Below are positions 1 to 8,234 of a stretch of 64,000 nt of DNA, piece after piece. The DNA is taken from NCBI GenBank assembly GCA_015057605.1, contig SVDX01000002.1, forward strand, positions 88,312-152,311, written 5' to 3'. The notes below the pieces were generated by a model. The model was not told the origin of the DNA. It searched no databases and saw only the letters and a program-made list of their open reading frames with translations. This DNA is from Lachnospira sp. Lineage in GTDB: Bacteria > Bacillota > Clostridia > Lachnospirales > Lachnospiraceae. The translations under genes and the position numbers were made by a program. Every line of letters begins with the position of its first letter. Positions within the stretch are counted from its first letter, which is position 1.

Positions 1-1625
1 TTTATAACTCTGTCAGCTCTTGCTATTGTGGATGGTCTGTGTGCAATCATAATTGTTGTTTTACCTTCCATCAAATGACTTATCGCCTCAGATACAAGTG
101 CTTCTGATTCATTGTCAAGCGCAGAGGTTGCCTCATCTAAAATAAGAATTGGAGCATTTTTTAAAATTGCTCTTGCTATTGCTATTCTTTGTCTTTCGCC
201 ACCAGAGAGCCTATTTCCACGTTCACCAGCAATTGTATCATATCCATTTTCCAAATTAACAATAAAATCATGTGCCTGTGCCGCTTTTGCTGCCTCTATT
301 ATTTCTTCCATCGTTGAATTTTCTTTGCCATATGCAATATTTTGCGCAATGGTCATCTCATATAAATATGGTTCTTGTGGCACATATGCAATTAAATCTC
401 TGACATTTGCAAGTGTATATTCACCAAATGCTTTTCCATCAATTGAAATCGCACCGGCCTGAGGTTCATAAAATCCAAGTAAAATCTTTAATATCGTACT
501 CTTACCACGACCAGAGCCACCAACCAAAGCAACACATTCACCTTTGTTTATATGCATTGAAAAATCATCAAATATCTGACGTTCTTCATTATAAGCAAAA
601 TCAAGATTTTCAATTGATATATATTCATCCGATTTTGCTGCCGGTATCAAAAAGCTTTCTTTTTCTCCTGGCTGGTCGATAAATTCAAATACCCTCTTAG
701 CATTTGCAAGGCAATTTGTCATTTCTGGCATATATCGTCCGAGCTGTAAGAAATGCCAGTTAAATGCACCATACATCGCATATACAGCTGCTATTTCTCC
801 TATACTTACAATGCCCAAATCTAAATAGTAAACACCTATTACTAAAAACAACAGTGTACAAATAACCTCAAGAGTATAGTTTAAGCTCTGAAGCGTTGAT
901 GACATAGTATTTTGCTTGTTTACATGCTTTGTGTATTGCTTATTAATTGTTTTATAATCATTTGAAAGCTTATCTCCTGCATCAAATATCTTTATTACAT
1001 CACTTGCTGCAAGTAAATTTGTAAGCTTTTCAAACAAGCTTGCATTTTCTTTTGAAATAACTGTTCCAACCTTTTTCATCGGCTTCATAAATAAGCTGTT
1101 TATAAGCAAAGCAACACAACTTAACAAAAGCATAGCAAGTGTTAGTTGCCAGCAAAGTAACATCATCGGCACAAAATATACGACAACCGAAATTGATGGT
1201 GCAACCAGTCTTCTAAACCTTGAACCAAATATGTCTCCGGCTTTGCTTGTATCAAATATCATTCTTGAAATAAAATCTGCACTGTGATTTTCCTCATAGT
1301 ATGACATAGGTAATCTTACAGCTTTTGAAAATACCATTTTTTCAAGATTTGCAATACCTCTTTTCGCCTCAACATTGTATATAATTATTGCCCAGCGCCA
1401 TACCAATACAGCTAATACACCTATAATCACATTTATAGCCAACTTCATCGGCAACTTTGATGCATCCTTTAGTTGAGCCATCTCGAGTATGTCTTTCAAA
1501 AGATATGAAGATATCACTCCATATACAGTCATACTAATTGTTGTTATCAAAACCACAAATAGATATAACCAAAGTCGCTTATCTAATACTTTCATCAAGC
1601 GAATAAATGTACTCTTGTTATTCAT
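1..1625 (-). CDS. ABC exporter subunit (permease-ATPase fusion), C-terminus cut by window edge
   Basis: Open from an ATG at 1623-1625 to the left edge (about 541 residues visible), so the extreme C-terminus is missing. The N-terminal half carries hydrophobic segments typical of a type-I ABC exporter membrane domain. The ATPase half shows Walker A GGSGRGKST (about 490-530), the signature LSGGERQRIA (about 185-220), Walker B ILILDEATSALD and an IAHRPST H-loop. A GGAGGTGG ribosome site precedes the ATG, which overlaps the stop region of the upstream subunit by 8 nt. The two genes therefore probably encode a heterodimeric exporter of drugs, lipids or peptides. The substrate cannot be told from sequence. 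Confidence 0.93.
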   Translation of the reverse strand, partial: MNNKSTFIRLMKVLDKRLWLYLFVVLITTISMTVYGVISSYLLKDILEMAQLKDASKLPMKLAINVIIGVLAVLVWRWAIIIYNVEAKRGIANLEKMVFSKAVRLPMSYYEENHSADFISRMIFDTSKAGDIFGSRFRRLVAPSISVVVYFVPMMLLCWQLTLAMLLLSCVALLINSLFMKPMKKVGTVISKENASLFEKLTNLLAASDVIKIFDAGDKLSNDYKTINKQYTKHVNKQNTMSSTLQSLNYTLEVICTLLFLVIGVYYLDLGIVSIGEIAAVYAMYGAFNWHFLQLGRYMPEMTNCLANAKRVFEFIDQPGEKESFLIPAAKSDEYISIENLDFAYNEERQIFDDFSMHINKGECVALVGGSGRGKSTILKILLGFYEPQAGAISIDGKAFGEYTLANVRDLIAYVPQEPYLYEMTIAQNIAYGKENSTMEEIIEAAKAAQAHDFIVNLENGYDTIAGERGNRLSGGERQRIAIARAILKNAPILILDEATSALDNESEALVSEAISHLMEGKTTIMIAHRPSTIARADRVI

Positions 1626-3360
1626 AAGCCACCTCCATATCCTTAGCCTCAGCTAAAAGCTGTTTTCCGTATAATTCAGCATATATTCCATTTTGGTTAA
1701 GAAGTTCATTGTGTGTTCCACTTTCCTTTATAACTCCGTCGCTTAATACATAAATATTATCTGCCCCGATAACTGTATTAAGTCTGTGAGCTATGATTAT
1801 TACAGTTTTACCCACTGATATCCTATCAATAGCTTCCTGAATAAGTTTTTCAGTTTCAACATCAATTGCCGAGGTAGGCTCGTCTAATAAAAGTATAGGT
1901 GCATTTTTTAAAAATGCTCTTGCAATTGATATTCTTTGACGTTCTCCACCAGAAAGTCTTACTCCACGCTCGCCAACAACAGTATCATAGCCCTGTGGAA
2001 GACTCATAATAAAATCATGTATATTAGCATTTTTACATGCCTTAATAATTTCATCCATAGTAGCATTCTTTTTCCCATATGCTATATTATCTGCAATACT
2101 TTCAGGGAGCAAAAATACATTTTGTGAAACTAAAGAAAAACACTCTCTTGCTGATTTGAGATTCCATTTTTCAAAATCTTCATTAAATAATTTATATGAA
2201 CCGCCATTTGCACGATAAAAGCCACAAATAAGTTTAAAGATTGTACTCTTTCCACCGCCAGAAGTACCGATAATTGCAGTCTGTGTAGCTGTTTTTGCCA
2301 CAAAATCAATGCCATCCAACACATTTTCTTCCTGATTATATGAAAAGGTTACATTGCTAAATTCAATAGCATTTTCAGTATCTAAATCGCCTTTATATGT
2401 ACCTGTTTTTTCAATAGGTGCTGCTAAAAGCTGATTAAGTCTTTTTACTGATACAAGACATTCCTTAAGTTCTATTATTCCCATTGGAATATTCTCTATA
2501 TTACGAGATACTATATTTAGTAATACTGCAAATGCAAGCATTTCTCCCGCTGTTATACTGTCATTTAACACCTCATAAAGTGCGACAACATAGCTTATAA
2601 CTATTGGCAACCACCCAATAAGTGTTTCTAACACAAATGCAAGCGAGCTTATACTTGTACGCGCCTTTTCACTCTTAAAAACCTCATCTACAACAACGCC
2701 AACGCGTTCATCCTGTTGCTTTTCAAGATTATAGCTTTTACCAACAACTATACCCTGCACGCAATCATTTATAATTGCAGTTCTTTCATCCAAAAGATTT
2801 CTTCTTAAATTTACAAGCTTTTTAACCTTGTTACTAACGATATTCGATATATAAAGCAGTATCGGATATATAATTATTGTAACAAGACTAAGCTTTACGT
2901 CCAAAGCAATCATATATATCATAACCGCAGTTATAACTATTACTGACGATATCATCATAGGAATATTTTCCGAAAATAATTTATTAAGCTCTCCTACATC
3001 TGAAATCAAACGATTCATAATTCCACCAGAGCCTTTTTCATCAAAATATGCATATTCTATATCCGGTATTCTATCAGCTATTTTCTTTTTGTACTGTGTC
3101 TGTACTCTAACGCTATAAAGTTTAAGCACAAAACCTTCTAAAAAAGTGGCAATCAATGCGATTATCGCCACAAGCACAATGGCCTTTATATAATATGTCA
3201 TATTCATATTTTTTGCATCCGACATAACTTTATCAACAGCTTCGGCTACCAAATCATTACTGTATATAGTTACAGCCGCTGATACAAATGACATAATTAC
3301 ACCAACCAAAAATAACAGACCATTATTTACAGCTATCTTTCCAATAGTACATTTTTTCAT
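1618..3360 (-). CDS. ABC exporter subunit (permease-ATPase fusion)
   Basis: A 580-residue half-transporter: six-helix exporter domain (about 1-310), then an ATPase with Walker A GTSGGGKST, signature VRLSGGERQRIS, Walker B ILLLDEPTSAID and the IAHRLNT H-loop. The Walker B catalytic position reads Asp-Glu, so this site looks competent. The reading frame is open from 3390, but the ATG at 3358-3360 has GGGAG 4 nt upstream and gives the usual exporter N-terminus, so I chose it. The gene overlaps its partner subunit by 8 nt and forms a two-gene unit with it. The cargo is unknown; multidrug or peptide export is plausible. Confidence 0.93.
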   Translation of the reverse strand: MKKCTIGKIAVNNGLLFLVGVIMSFVSAAVTIYSNDLVAEAVDKVMSDAKNMNMTYYIKAIVLVAIIALIATFLEGFVLKLYSVRVQTQYKKKIADRIPDIEYAYFDEKGSGGIMNRLISDVGELNKLFSENIPMMISSVIVITAVMIYMIALDVKLSLVTIIIYPILLYISNIVSNKVKKLVNLRRNLLDERTAIINDCVQGIVVGKSYNLEKQQDERVGVVVDEVFKSEKARTSISSLAFVLETLIGWLPIVISYVVALYEVLNDSITAGEMLAFAVLLNIVSRNIENIPMGIIELKECLVSVKRLNQLLAAPIEKTGTYKGDLDTENAIEFSNVTFSYNQEENVLDGIDFVAKTATQTAIIGTSGGGKSTIFKLICGFYRANGGSYKLFNEDFEKWNLKSARECFSLVSQNVFLLPESIADNIAYGKKNATMDEIIKACKNANIHDFIMSLPQGYDTVVGERGVRLSGGERQRISIARAFLKNAPILLLDEPTSAIDVETEKLIQEAIDRISVGKTVIIIAHRLNTVIGADNIYVLSDGVIKESGTHNELLNQNGIYAELYGKQLLAEAKDMEVAYE

Positions 3361-3400
3361 TTTTCTCCCTTTCTTTCGTATATTACTCAAATTTTATCAA

Positions 3401-3436
3401 AATCCACCTTTCTAATGAATATAAAAAGGTGGATTC
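3401..3436 (-). terminator. Rho-independent terminator after the GGDEF gene
   Basis: An 11-bp inverted repeat (AATCCACCTTT / AAAGGTGGATT) lies directly after the diguanylate cyclase stop and is followed on the minus strand by a short T-rich tail. It separates that gene from the downstream ABC exporter pair. Confidence 0.7.
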
Positions 3437-3439
3437 TAA

Positions 3440-4750
3440 TTATTTATCACTATATAAAATATATTTATTCTTGCCTTCGCGCTTAGCCTTGTAAAGTGCA
3501 CTATCCGCTTTGGCATATAATTCATCTACTGTTTTCCCATTATTAGGGTACATACTTACGCCAATACTTCCAGAAACCTTTGCTTCATTGTATTTTGCAC
3601 AAAGTTCCTGTATGGTTTCTAATAGCTCCTGCGCCTTCTTGTTAACAACATCAATATCTGAAGCATTTTTCAAAAATGCAAAGAACTCATCACCACCTAC
3701 ACGACCTACAATATCATCATCGCGGAAGCAATTCTTTATTGCCGCAGCAAACAAAACCAAAAATTCATCACCTGTTTGATGACCGAGTGTATCATTTAGT
3801 TGTTTAAAATTATCGACATCAATCATAAACAAAATATGATTTTGATTAGCACTACGCGCAAGAACATCACCTATGCTCGCCATAGTAGCATCTCTGTTTA
3901 AAAGCATTGTCATTCGATCGGTCATTGCAGCTTTTGCAAGCTCCTGTTCCTCGCTCTTTTCTGCGTCTATATTCTTAGCAGAGAGCATTACACACAAATG
4001 TCCTGTATCAACATCCATCATAAATCGTACCTTGTTGCGAACCCAATGTGTTGTTCCATCTGGCATACGTCTCTTGTATTCAAACACCATCTGTCTTCTG
4101 CCACTTGTATAAATACCATTCAAATAGTCACTTGAAAAATTTGTATAAAATTCGAGTGCGACATTTGCATCTGCTGATATATTTTCAAGTGCAGCCTTGC
4201 AAAGTTCCTCCAATGAATAGCATTCCTGAACTGAAGTCCCATCAATATCTTGTCTTATCTGATTAATAATTCTCCAATCATCAACATCAATATATGAAAC
4301 TGCATATGTATTCTCTGGAATTTCAAATAAATATTTGAGTTCCTGCTCATAGCTTTGCTTTGCAATATATTCCTTAGTTATATCCTTAGTTATACCCAAA
4401 ATGCCAATAATTTCTTTATCATCATTGCGTAAAATGTATTTTGAAGTTGAGCCATATCTTGCATGACCATTTTCCTGTGTAATAGGCTCCATATAATTTA
4501 GTAAATCCTTACCTGCTTCAAGTAACTTTTTATCATCTGAAATGTATCTCTTAGCAAGCTTTTTATCTTCAAATATCTCCATATCGGTCTTACCGATAAT
4601 ATCTAAAACCTCATCCTTTCCAACCATCTTAACAAATGGTAGTGAAGCCGCAATGTAAACTGAATCTTCATTTTTAACAAAAATCATATCTGTAGTATTC
4701 GCAAGCATTGCATAAAAAGCAGCACCTATAACAGAATTATTTGATTTCAT
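3440..4750 (-). CDS. PAS-GGDEF diguanylate cyclase
   Basis: Predicted to make cyclic di-GMP from two GTP. It has 436 residues: an N-terminal PAS-like sensor (about 10-125), a second PAS-like segment (about 140-265) and a C-terminal GGDEF domain (about 275-436). The active-site motif is an intact GGDEF, with the metal-binding IDVDNFK upstream. An RDDD five residues before GGDEF matches the inhibitory I-site, so product feedback is likely. There is no signal peptide or membrane helix, so it acts in the cytosol. The frame is open to 4786, but the ATG at 4748-4750 has GGAGG 8 nt upstream. The gene stands alone between its own promoter and a terminator. Confidence 0.92.
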   Translation of the reverse strand: MKSNNSVIGAAFYAMLANTTDMIFVKNEDSVYIAASLPFVKMVGKDEVLDIIGKTDMEIFEDKKLAKRYISDDKKLLEAGKDLLNYMEPITQENGHARYGSTSKYILRNDDKEIIGILGITKDITKEYIAKQSYEQELKYLFEIPENTYAVSYIDVDDWRIINQIRQDIDGTSVQECYSLEELCKAALENISADANVALEFYTNFSSDYLNGIYTSGRRQMVFEYKRRMPDGTTHWVRNKVRFMMDVDTGHLCVMLSAKNIDAEKSEEQELAKAAMTDRMTMLLNRDATMASIGDVLARSANQNHILFMIDVDNFKQLNDTLGHQTGDEFLVLFAAAIKNCFRDDDIVGRVGGDEFFAFLKNASDIDVVNKKAQELLETIQELCAKYNEAKVSGSIGVSMYPNNGKTVDELYAKADSALYKAKREGKNKYILYSDK

Positions 4751-4790
4751 AAAAGTTCCCTCCATTGTTTTTGCTACAAAACACATATAA

Positions 4791-4819
4791 ATTATATATC
4801 AATGCTCAATTCAATACAA
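4791..4819 (-). promoter_or_regulatory. Sigma-A-type promoter of the GGDEF gene
   Basis: On the minus strand TTGTAT and TATAAT are separated by exactly 17 nt, about 40 nt upstream of the chosen start codon. Confidence 0.7.
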
Positions 4820-4900
4820 CAGGTTTTTTTCTCATTTATTAATGTTTTTTTCAGTTTTTTGTAGTATAATAATTTTATCAATTTTAGGAGGACAATGCCG

Positions 4901-7090
4901 ATGAAAAAAATCGTTTCTTTATTTCTCATATTTACACTCCTACTTACTATGTCTGTAGGATGTAACAAAAACAAAAATACTACTAACACACCTACAAGTT
5001 CTCTTAGTGGTGAAGAAATTGCAAAGCTATTACTTGCAAATGAGCGTCTCGACTCATCAGTTCTTGGCTCAGGCACTGACATTATAGCTGCAAGAAATGC
5101 TAGAAACTATTTATTCTCAGAAGATTATAGAAACTCTATTATACAAAGGGTAAGTGCATCTTCTGGTACTTGTAGTGTTTCAGGCAATACTTATAGTTGG
5201 TCAGATTTTGGAAATTATTGTAATATAAAGGGGTTCTTTTCTTCCTATGAAGCTAACATTATAGGCAGTATAGAATCTGCTTGTTCTTTAATTGATATGG
5301 TAAAACGTGATTTACAAATCACTAATAAATGGTTAAAATCTTCTCCTACTGATACCTACCAATTTATGCTTAAGGTTGATGAGAATTCCGAAGCATTATT
5401 TGAATCAATGGATGAATGTTATATGATTTGCAAAAGATATACTAACTCTTTAGCGCAAAATGTATATGAAATGTATCAGTATGACTACGCAACTGCAAAT
5501 TCATATCATTTTACATATATTAAAGACCATTCATACGAATATGTTAGTAAGATGAATAATGTTATAGATCTTTGTGTTAAAGGCGAAAAGGTTGGCGATT
5601 CTTGGACATTCTTTTATTGCGTAGACATAGCAGGCCATTGTAATTCTTCTTATGTAGTTGCAAATGGAGACATTTCTTATCTTTTCGACTATATGATTAA
5701 TAATAATGCACCTAATACTACTGAACTTACAATAATTGATGGAAATATGTCAGCTGATATTTTAAAGTATAACCCTAATGGTACTTTCACAATATACCCA
5801 GGCGCATTTACAGGCATAAAGGCTTTACAAGTTACAACTACCAATGTAACAACTTCTATGGACAACCGTGATGCCGATATATTATTTAGTAATAATGTTT
5901 ATACCACAGTAAACGCCGTTCCAAGCATTATACTAAGCAATGGTAATGTACTGAATGTGCAGACCCAACATGAAAATATGACATTTGAAGAATTCCAAGC
6001 TTTACAAAGCAGCATATATTATAGACACGGAAATGTCTCTGGCTCTATAGATGGATATCATTTTGAATTAATCTTCAATACTCCAACAAATGTTAGCCTA
6101 AGCGAACAGTTCAATATGTTAAATAGATACTTAACATCAAATGGTATTGCCTGCAAATATAATTATTCAAACATAGTGAATAATGCCGTTTATGCCAATG
6201 CATTTATGAAGCAATTCCTTAATAGCTATACCATTAACGAAATGCCTATTAATAATTATACTAACGCTCACAATGCTATGCTTGCTTACGAAAAACATTT
6301 TACTGAATATGCTAATTTATATGAAAGTGTTAAGAATTATGAGGTTGTAATTTTAGACAAAGAGTCTTTCCTTATTTCAAATTATAACTTTACCTCAATT
6401 CAAAGCACTAATAATGGTAACATAAGCATAGATGGCGAAAATATTACTGTAAGCGATTTATCCTTAACACTTAATAATCTCTTACTTATAGATTCTGGTA
6501 CATCATACACAATAAAACTTGCCTTAGCGGCTAAGGATGAAAGCGGTAAATATGACGCTTGTCAAATTAGACCTCTTCCTTCAGAAAACATAGAATACAC
6601 AAGCTATAATTCAGGAGAAAGCTTTACGCTAAAACAAAATGCTACTTTTTCACTTAATTGTTTTTTAAATCCTGGTAAATATGATTTGATAGGCTTTATA
6701 TCAACCTCAAATGATATAAGAGTAAGTGAATTTTTCACTATCATTTCATCACACTCTCCTAACACAAGCTACACAGTTAATGAAAATGAATTCAAAATCA
6801 ATGCTGATGGCTCTGTAACTGCATTTTGTAATTTCGATTATAACATTACAAATACTCTCGAAATCTCAGATTCATTTAGTACATATAATGATGTCTATAA
6901 TCATTTCTTGTGTGTAATCGCTAATTATGGCATTGCATCTAACAACATAGAAATACAAAATGCCGACGATTCTTGGAGTACATTTAATAGCACCTCTACC
7001 GTTATGGCCTCTACTCTTAGAATGGCATACACATATACAGATAGTAATAATGAAAGCAAAACTGCTTACTATACATTAACAATTAAATAG
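4901..7090 (+). CDS. Large secreted lipoprotein of unknown function
   Basis: A 729-residue protein beginning with a lipoprotein-type signal: two lysines, a hydrophobic run and SVGC at about residues 18-21, where Cys would be lipidated. It is Asn/Thr/Ser/Tyr-rich, as expected for an exported protein. The first 200 residues look helical; the rest looks beta-rich. I recognise no domain. An ATG six nt upstream (4895) is in frame, but AGGAGG at 4886-4891 sits 9 nt from 4901 and only 3 nt from 4895. A TATAAT at 4865-4870 could be the -10 box, with a poor -35. A strong terminator follows. Single-gene unit; function unknown. Confidence 0.85.
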   Translation: MKKIVSLFLIFTLLLTMSVGCNKNKNTTNTPTSSLSGEEIAKLLLANERLDSSVLGSGTDIIAARNARNYLFSEDYRNSIIQRVSASSGTCSVSGNTYSWSDFGNYCNIKGFFSSYEANIIGSIESACSLIDMVKRDLQITNKWLKSSPTDTYQFMLKVDENSEALFESMDECYMICKRYTNSLAQNVYEMYQYDYATANSYHFTYIKDHSYEYVSKMNNVIDLCVKGEKVGDSWTFFYCVDIAGHCNSSYVVANGDISYLFDYMINNNAPNTTELTIIDGNMSADILKYNPNGTFTIYPGAFTGIKALQVTTTNVTTSMDNRDADILFSNNVYTTVNAVPSIILSNGNVLNVQTQHENMTFEEFQALQSSIYYRHGNVSGSIDGYHFELIFNTPTNVSLSEQFNMLNRYLTSNGIACKYNYSNIVNNAVYANAFMKQFLNSYTINEMPINNYTNAHNAMLAYEKHFTEYANLYESVKNYEVVILDKESFLISNYNFTSIQSTNNGNISIDGENITVSDLSLTLNNLLLIDSGTSYTIKLALAAKDESGKYDACQIRPLPSENIEYTSYNSGESFTLKQNATFSLNCFLNPGKYDLIGFISTSNDIRVSEFFTIISSHSPNTSYTVNENEFKINADGSVTAFCNFDYNITNTLEISDSFSTYNDVYNHFLCVIANYGIASNNIEIQNADDSWSTFNSTSTVMASTLRMAYTYTDSNNESKTAYYTLTIK

Positions 7091-7103
7091 CTTTTTATAT
7101 AAC

Positions 7104-7133
7104 AAAAGAGACCTCGTTTTGAGGTCTCTTTTT
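7104..7133. terminator. Bidirectional terminator between convergent genes
   Basis: AAAAGAGACCTC and GAGGTCTCTTTT form a 12-bp stem with a 4-nt loop, with T-runs readable on both strands. It serves the lipoprotein gene (plus) and the AEC transporter (minus). Confidence 0.85.
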
Positions 7134-7137
7134 AATT

Positions 7138-8133
7138 TTATAATAAGCCTATACTTCTTAATATCACTACCATAACAAATATAGTAAAGATGGAGCTAAT
7201 TGAGGTCCATACTACAAGCTGTCCTGCTAAGACACCATCATTATCCATTTCCTGAGCCATAATTGCACTTGATACTGCTACCGGCGAACCAAATAATGCT
7301 ACTAAGGCAGGATATACCGAAGAATCAAACTCCAATAACACGGCTACAAATAATACCGCTGCCGGCACCACTACAACTCTTGCCATAGTCCCAATAACAA
7401 TTTGCTTTCTTAACTCTTTAACCGCCGAAAAGTCAAACAATCCACCCAGTATTATAAGTGCTAATGGCGAGCAAATCTTTGCTACATTTCCAAGTGCAGT
7501 ATATACAAACGGCAAATCTCTTGATATAGAAAATGCAAGTTCTCCGTTAGTATTAAGCGGAATAAATGAGCGTATCAAAAGTACAATCAGACCACACAAA
7601 ACGCCCCAAATAAGAGGATTTTTTGCTATTGTCTTTAAGCAGCCAAACAAGGATATCTTTTTGCCATTCTCGTCTCTTTTGTACATACTAAGCGCCACTA
7701 CAGCCAATATATTAAAGGTCGGAATTGAAAATGCGCTTAATACTGCTGCAATTCCAACACCTGCTACTCCACCCAAGGTTTCAGCTAATGGAATTCCTAT
7801 AATGGCAAAATTAGATCTAAATACACATTGTAATATGACACCTTTTTGTTTTTCGTCCGGTATAAAGAACTTTACAAGCAAAAGTCCCATTACAAATATT
7901 ACAAAAATGGCTACTTCAGAATATAAAACTACATTCCAATCAATCGCTTTAAATGATTCAATATTATAAACATTTACAAAAAGCAATACAGGTAGGCATA
8001 TCCTAAAAATCAGCTTATTGCCCTTTTTAAACCATTGCTCATCCAAGAAATTTTTCTTTTTTAAAATATAGCCTAAGAATATCAATAAAATCATAGGCAT
8101 AATAGCATTTACCGCAAATAAAAATGTATTCAT
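7138..8133 (-). CDS. AEC (auxin efflux carrier) family transporter
   Basis: A 331-residue integral membrane protein with about ten hydrophobic helices in two halves, matching the AEC/MdcF-type permease family in length and layout. Family members move organic acids such as malate or malonate, or amino-acid derivatives. The family assignment rests on the N-terminal pattern (GYILKKKNFLDE), the conserved LPVLLFVN helix and the IIGIPLAETLGG segment. An AAGGAGA ribosome site lies 9 nt before the ATG at 8133. The gene is monocistronic, between the pectate lyase terminator and the bidirectional terminator at 7104-7133. The substrate is not predictable. Confidence 0.88.
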   Translation of the reverse strand: MNTFLFAVNAIMPMILLIFLGYILKKKNFLDEQWFKKGNKLIFRICLPVLLFVNVYNIESFKAIDWNVVLYSEVAIFVIFVMGLLLVKFFIPDEKQKGVILQCVFRSNFAIIGIPLAETLGGVAGVGIAAVLSAFSIPTFNILAVVALSMYKRDENGKKISLFGCLKTIAKNPLIWGVLCGLIVLLIRSFIPLNTNGELAFSISRDLPFVYTALGNVAKICSPLALIILGGLFDFSAVKELRKQIVIGTMARVVVVPAAVLFVAVLLEFDSSVYPALVALFGSPVAVSSAIMAQEMDNDGVLAGQLVVWTSISSIFTIFVMVVILRSIGLL

Positions 8134-8192
8134 AATTTTTCTTCTCCTTCAAAACACATTATATACAATTTTATTGCAAAACACAACAAAAA

Positions 8193-8222
8193 GAGGTATG
8201 TCTTGTATTTAGACATACCTCC
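8193..8222 (-). terminator. Terminator of the pectate lyase gene
   Basis: AGGTATGTCT / AGACATACCT forms a perfect 10-bp stem with a 7-nt loop. It is followed on the minus strand by CTCTTTTTG, just after the stop at 8235. Confidence 0.88.
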
Positions 8223-8234
8223 ATTATATATCAA

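Noticed and set aside
112..682. Two plus-strand frames at the left edge
   Set aside because: They are antisense to the ATPase domain of the partial ABC exporter, whose Walker and signature motifs are clear.
4792..5082. 96-codon minus-strand frame over the lipoprotein gene start
   Set aside because: It overlaps the promoter and signal-peptide region of the better-supported plus-strand gene and has no family features.
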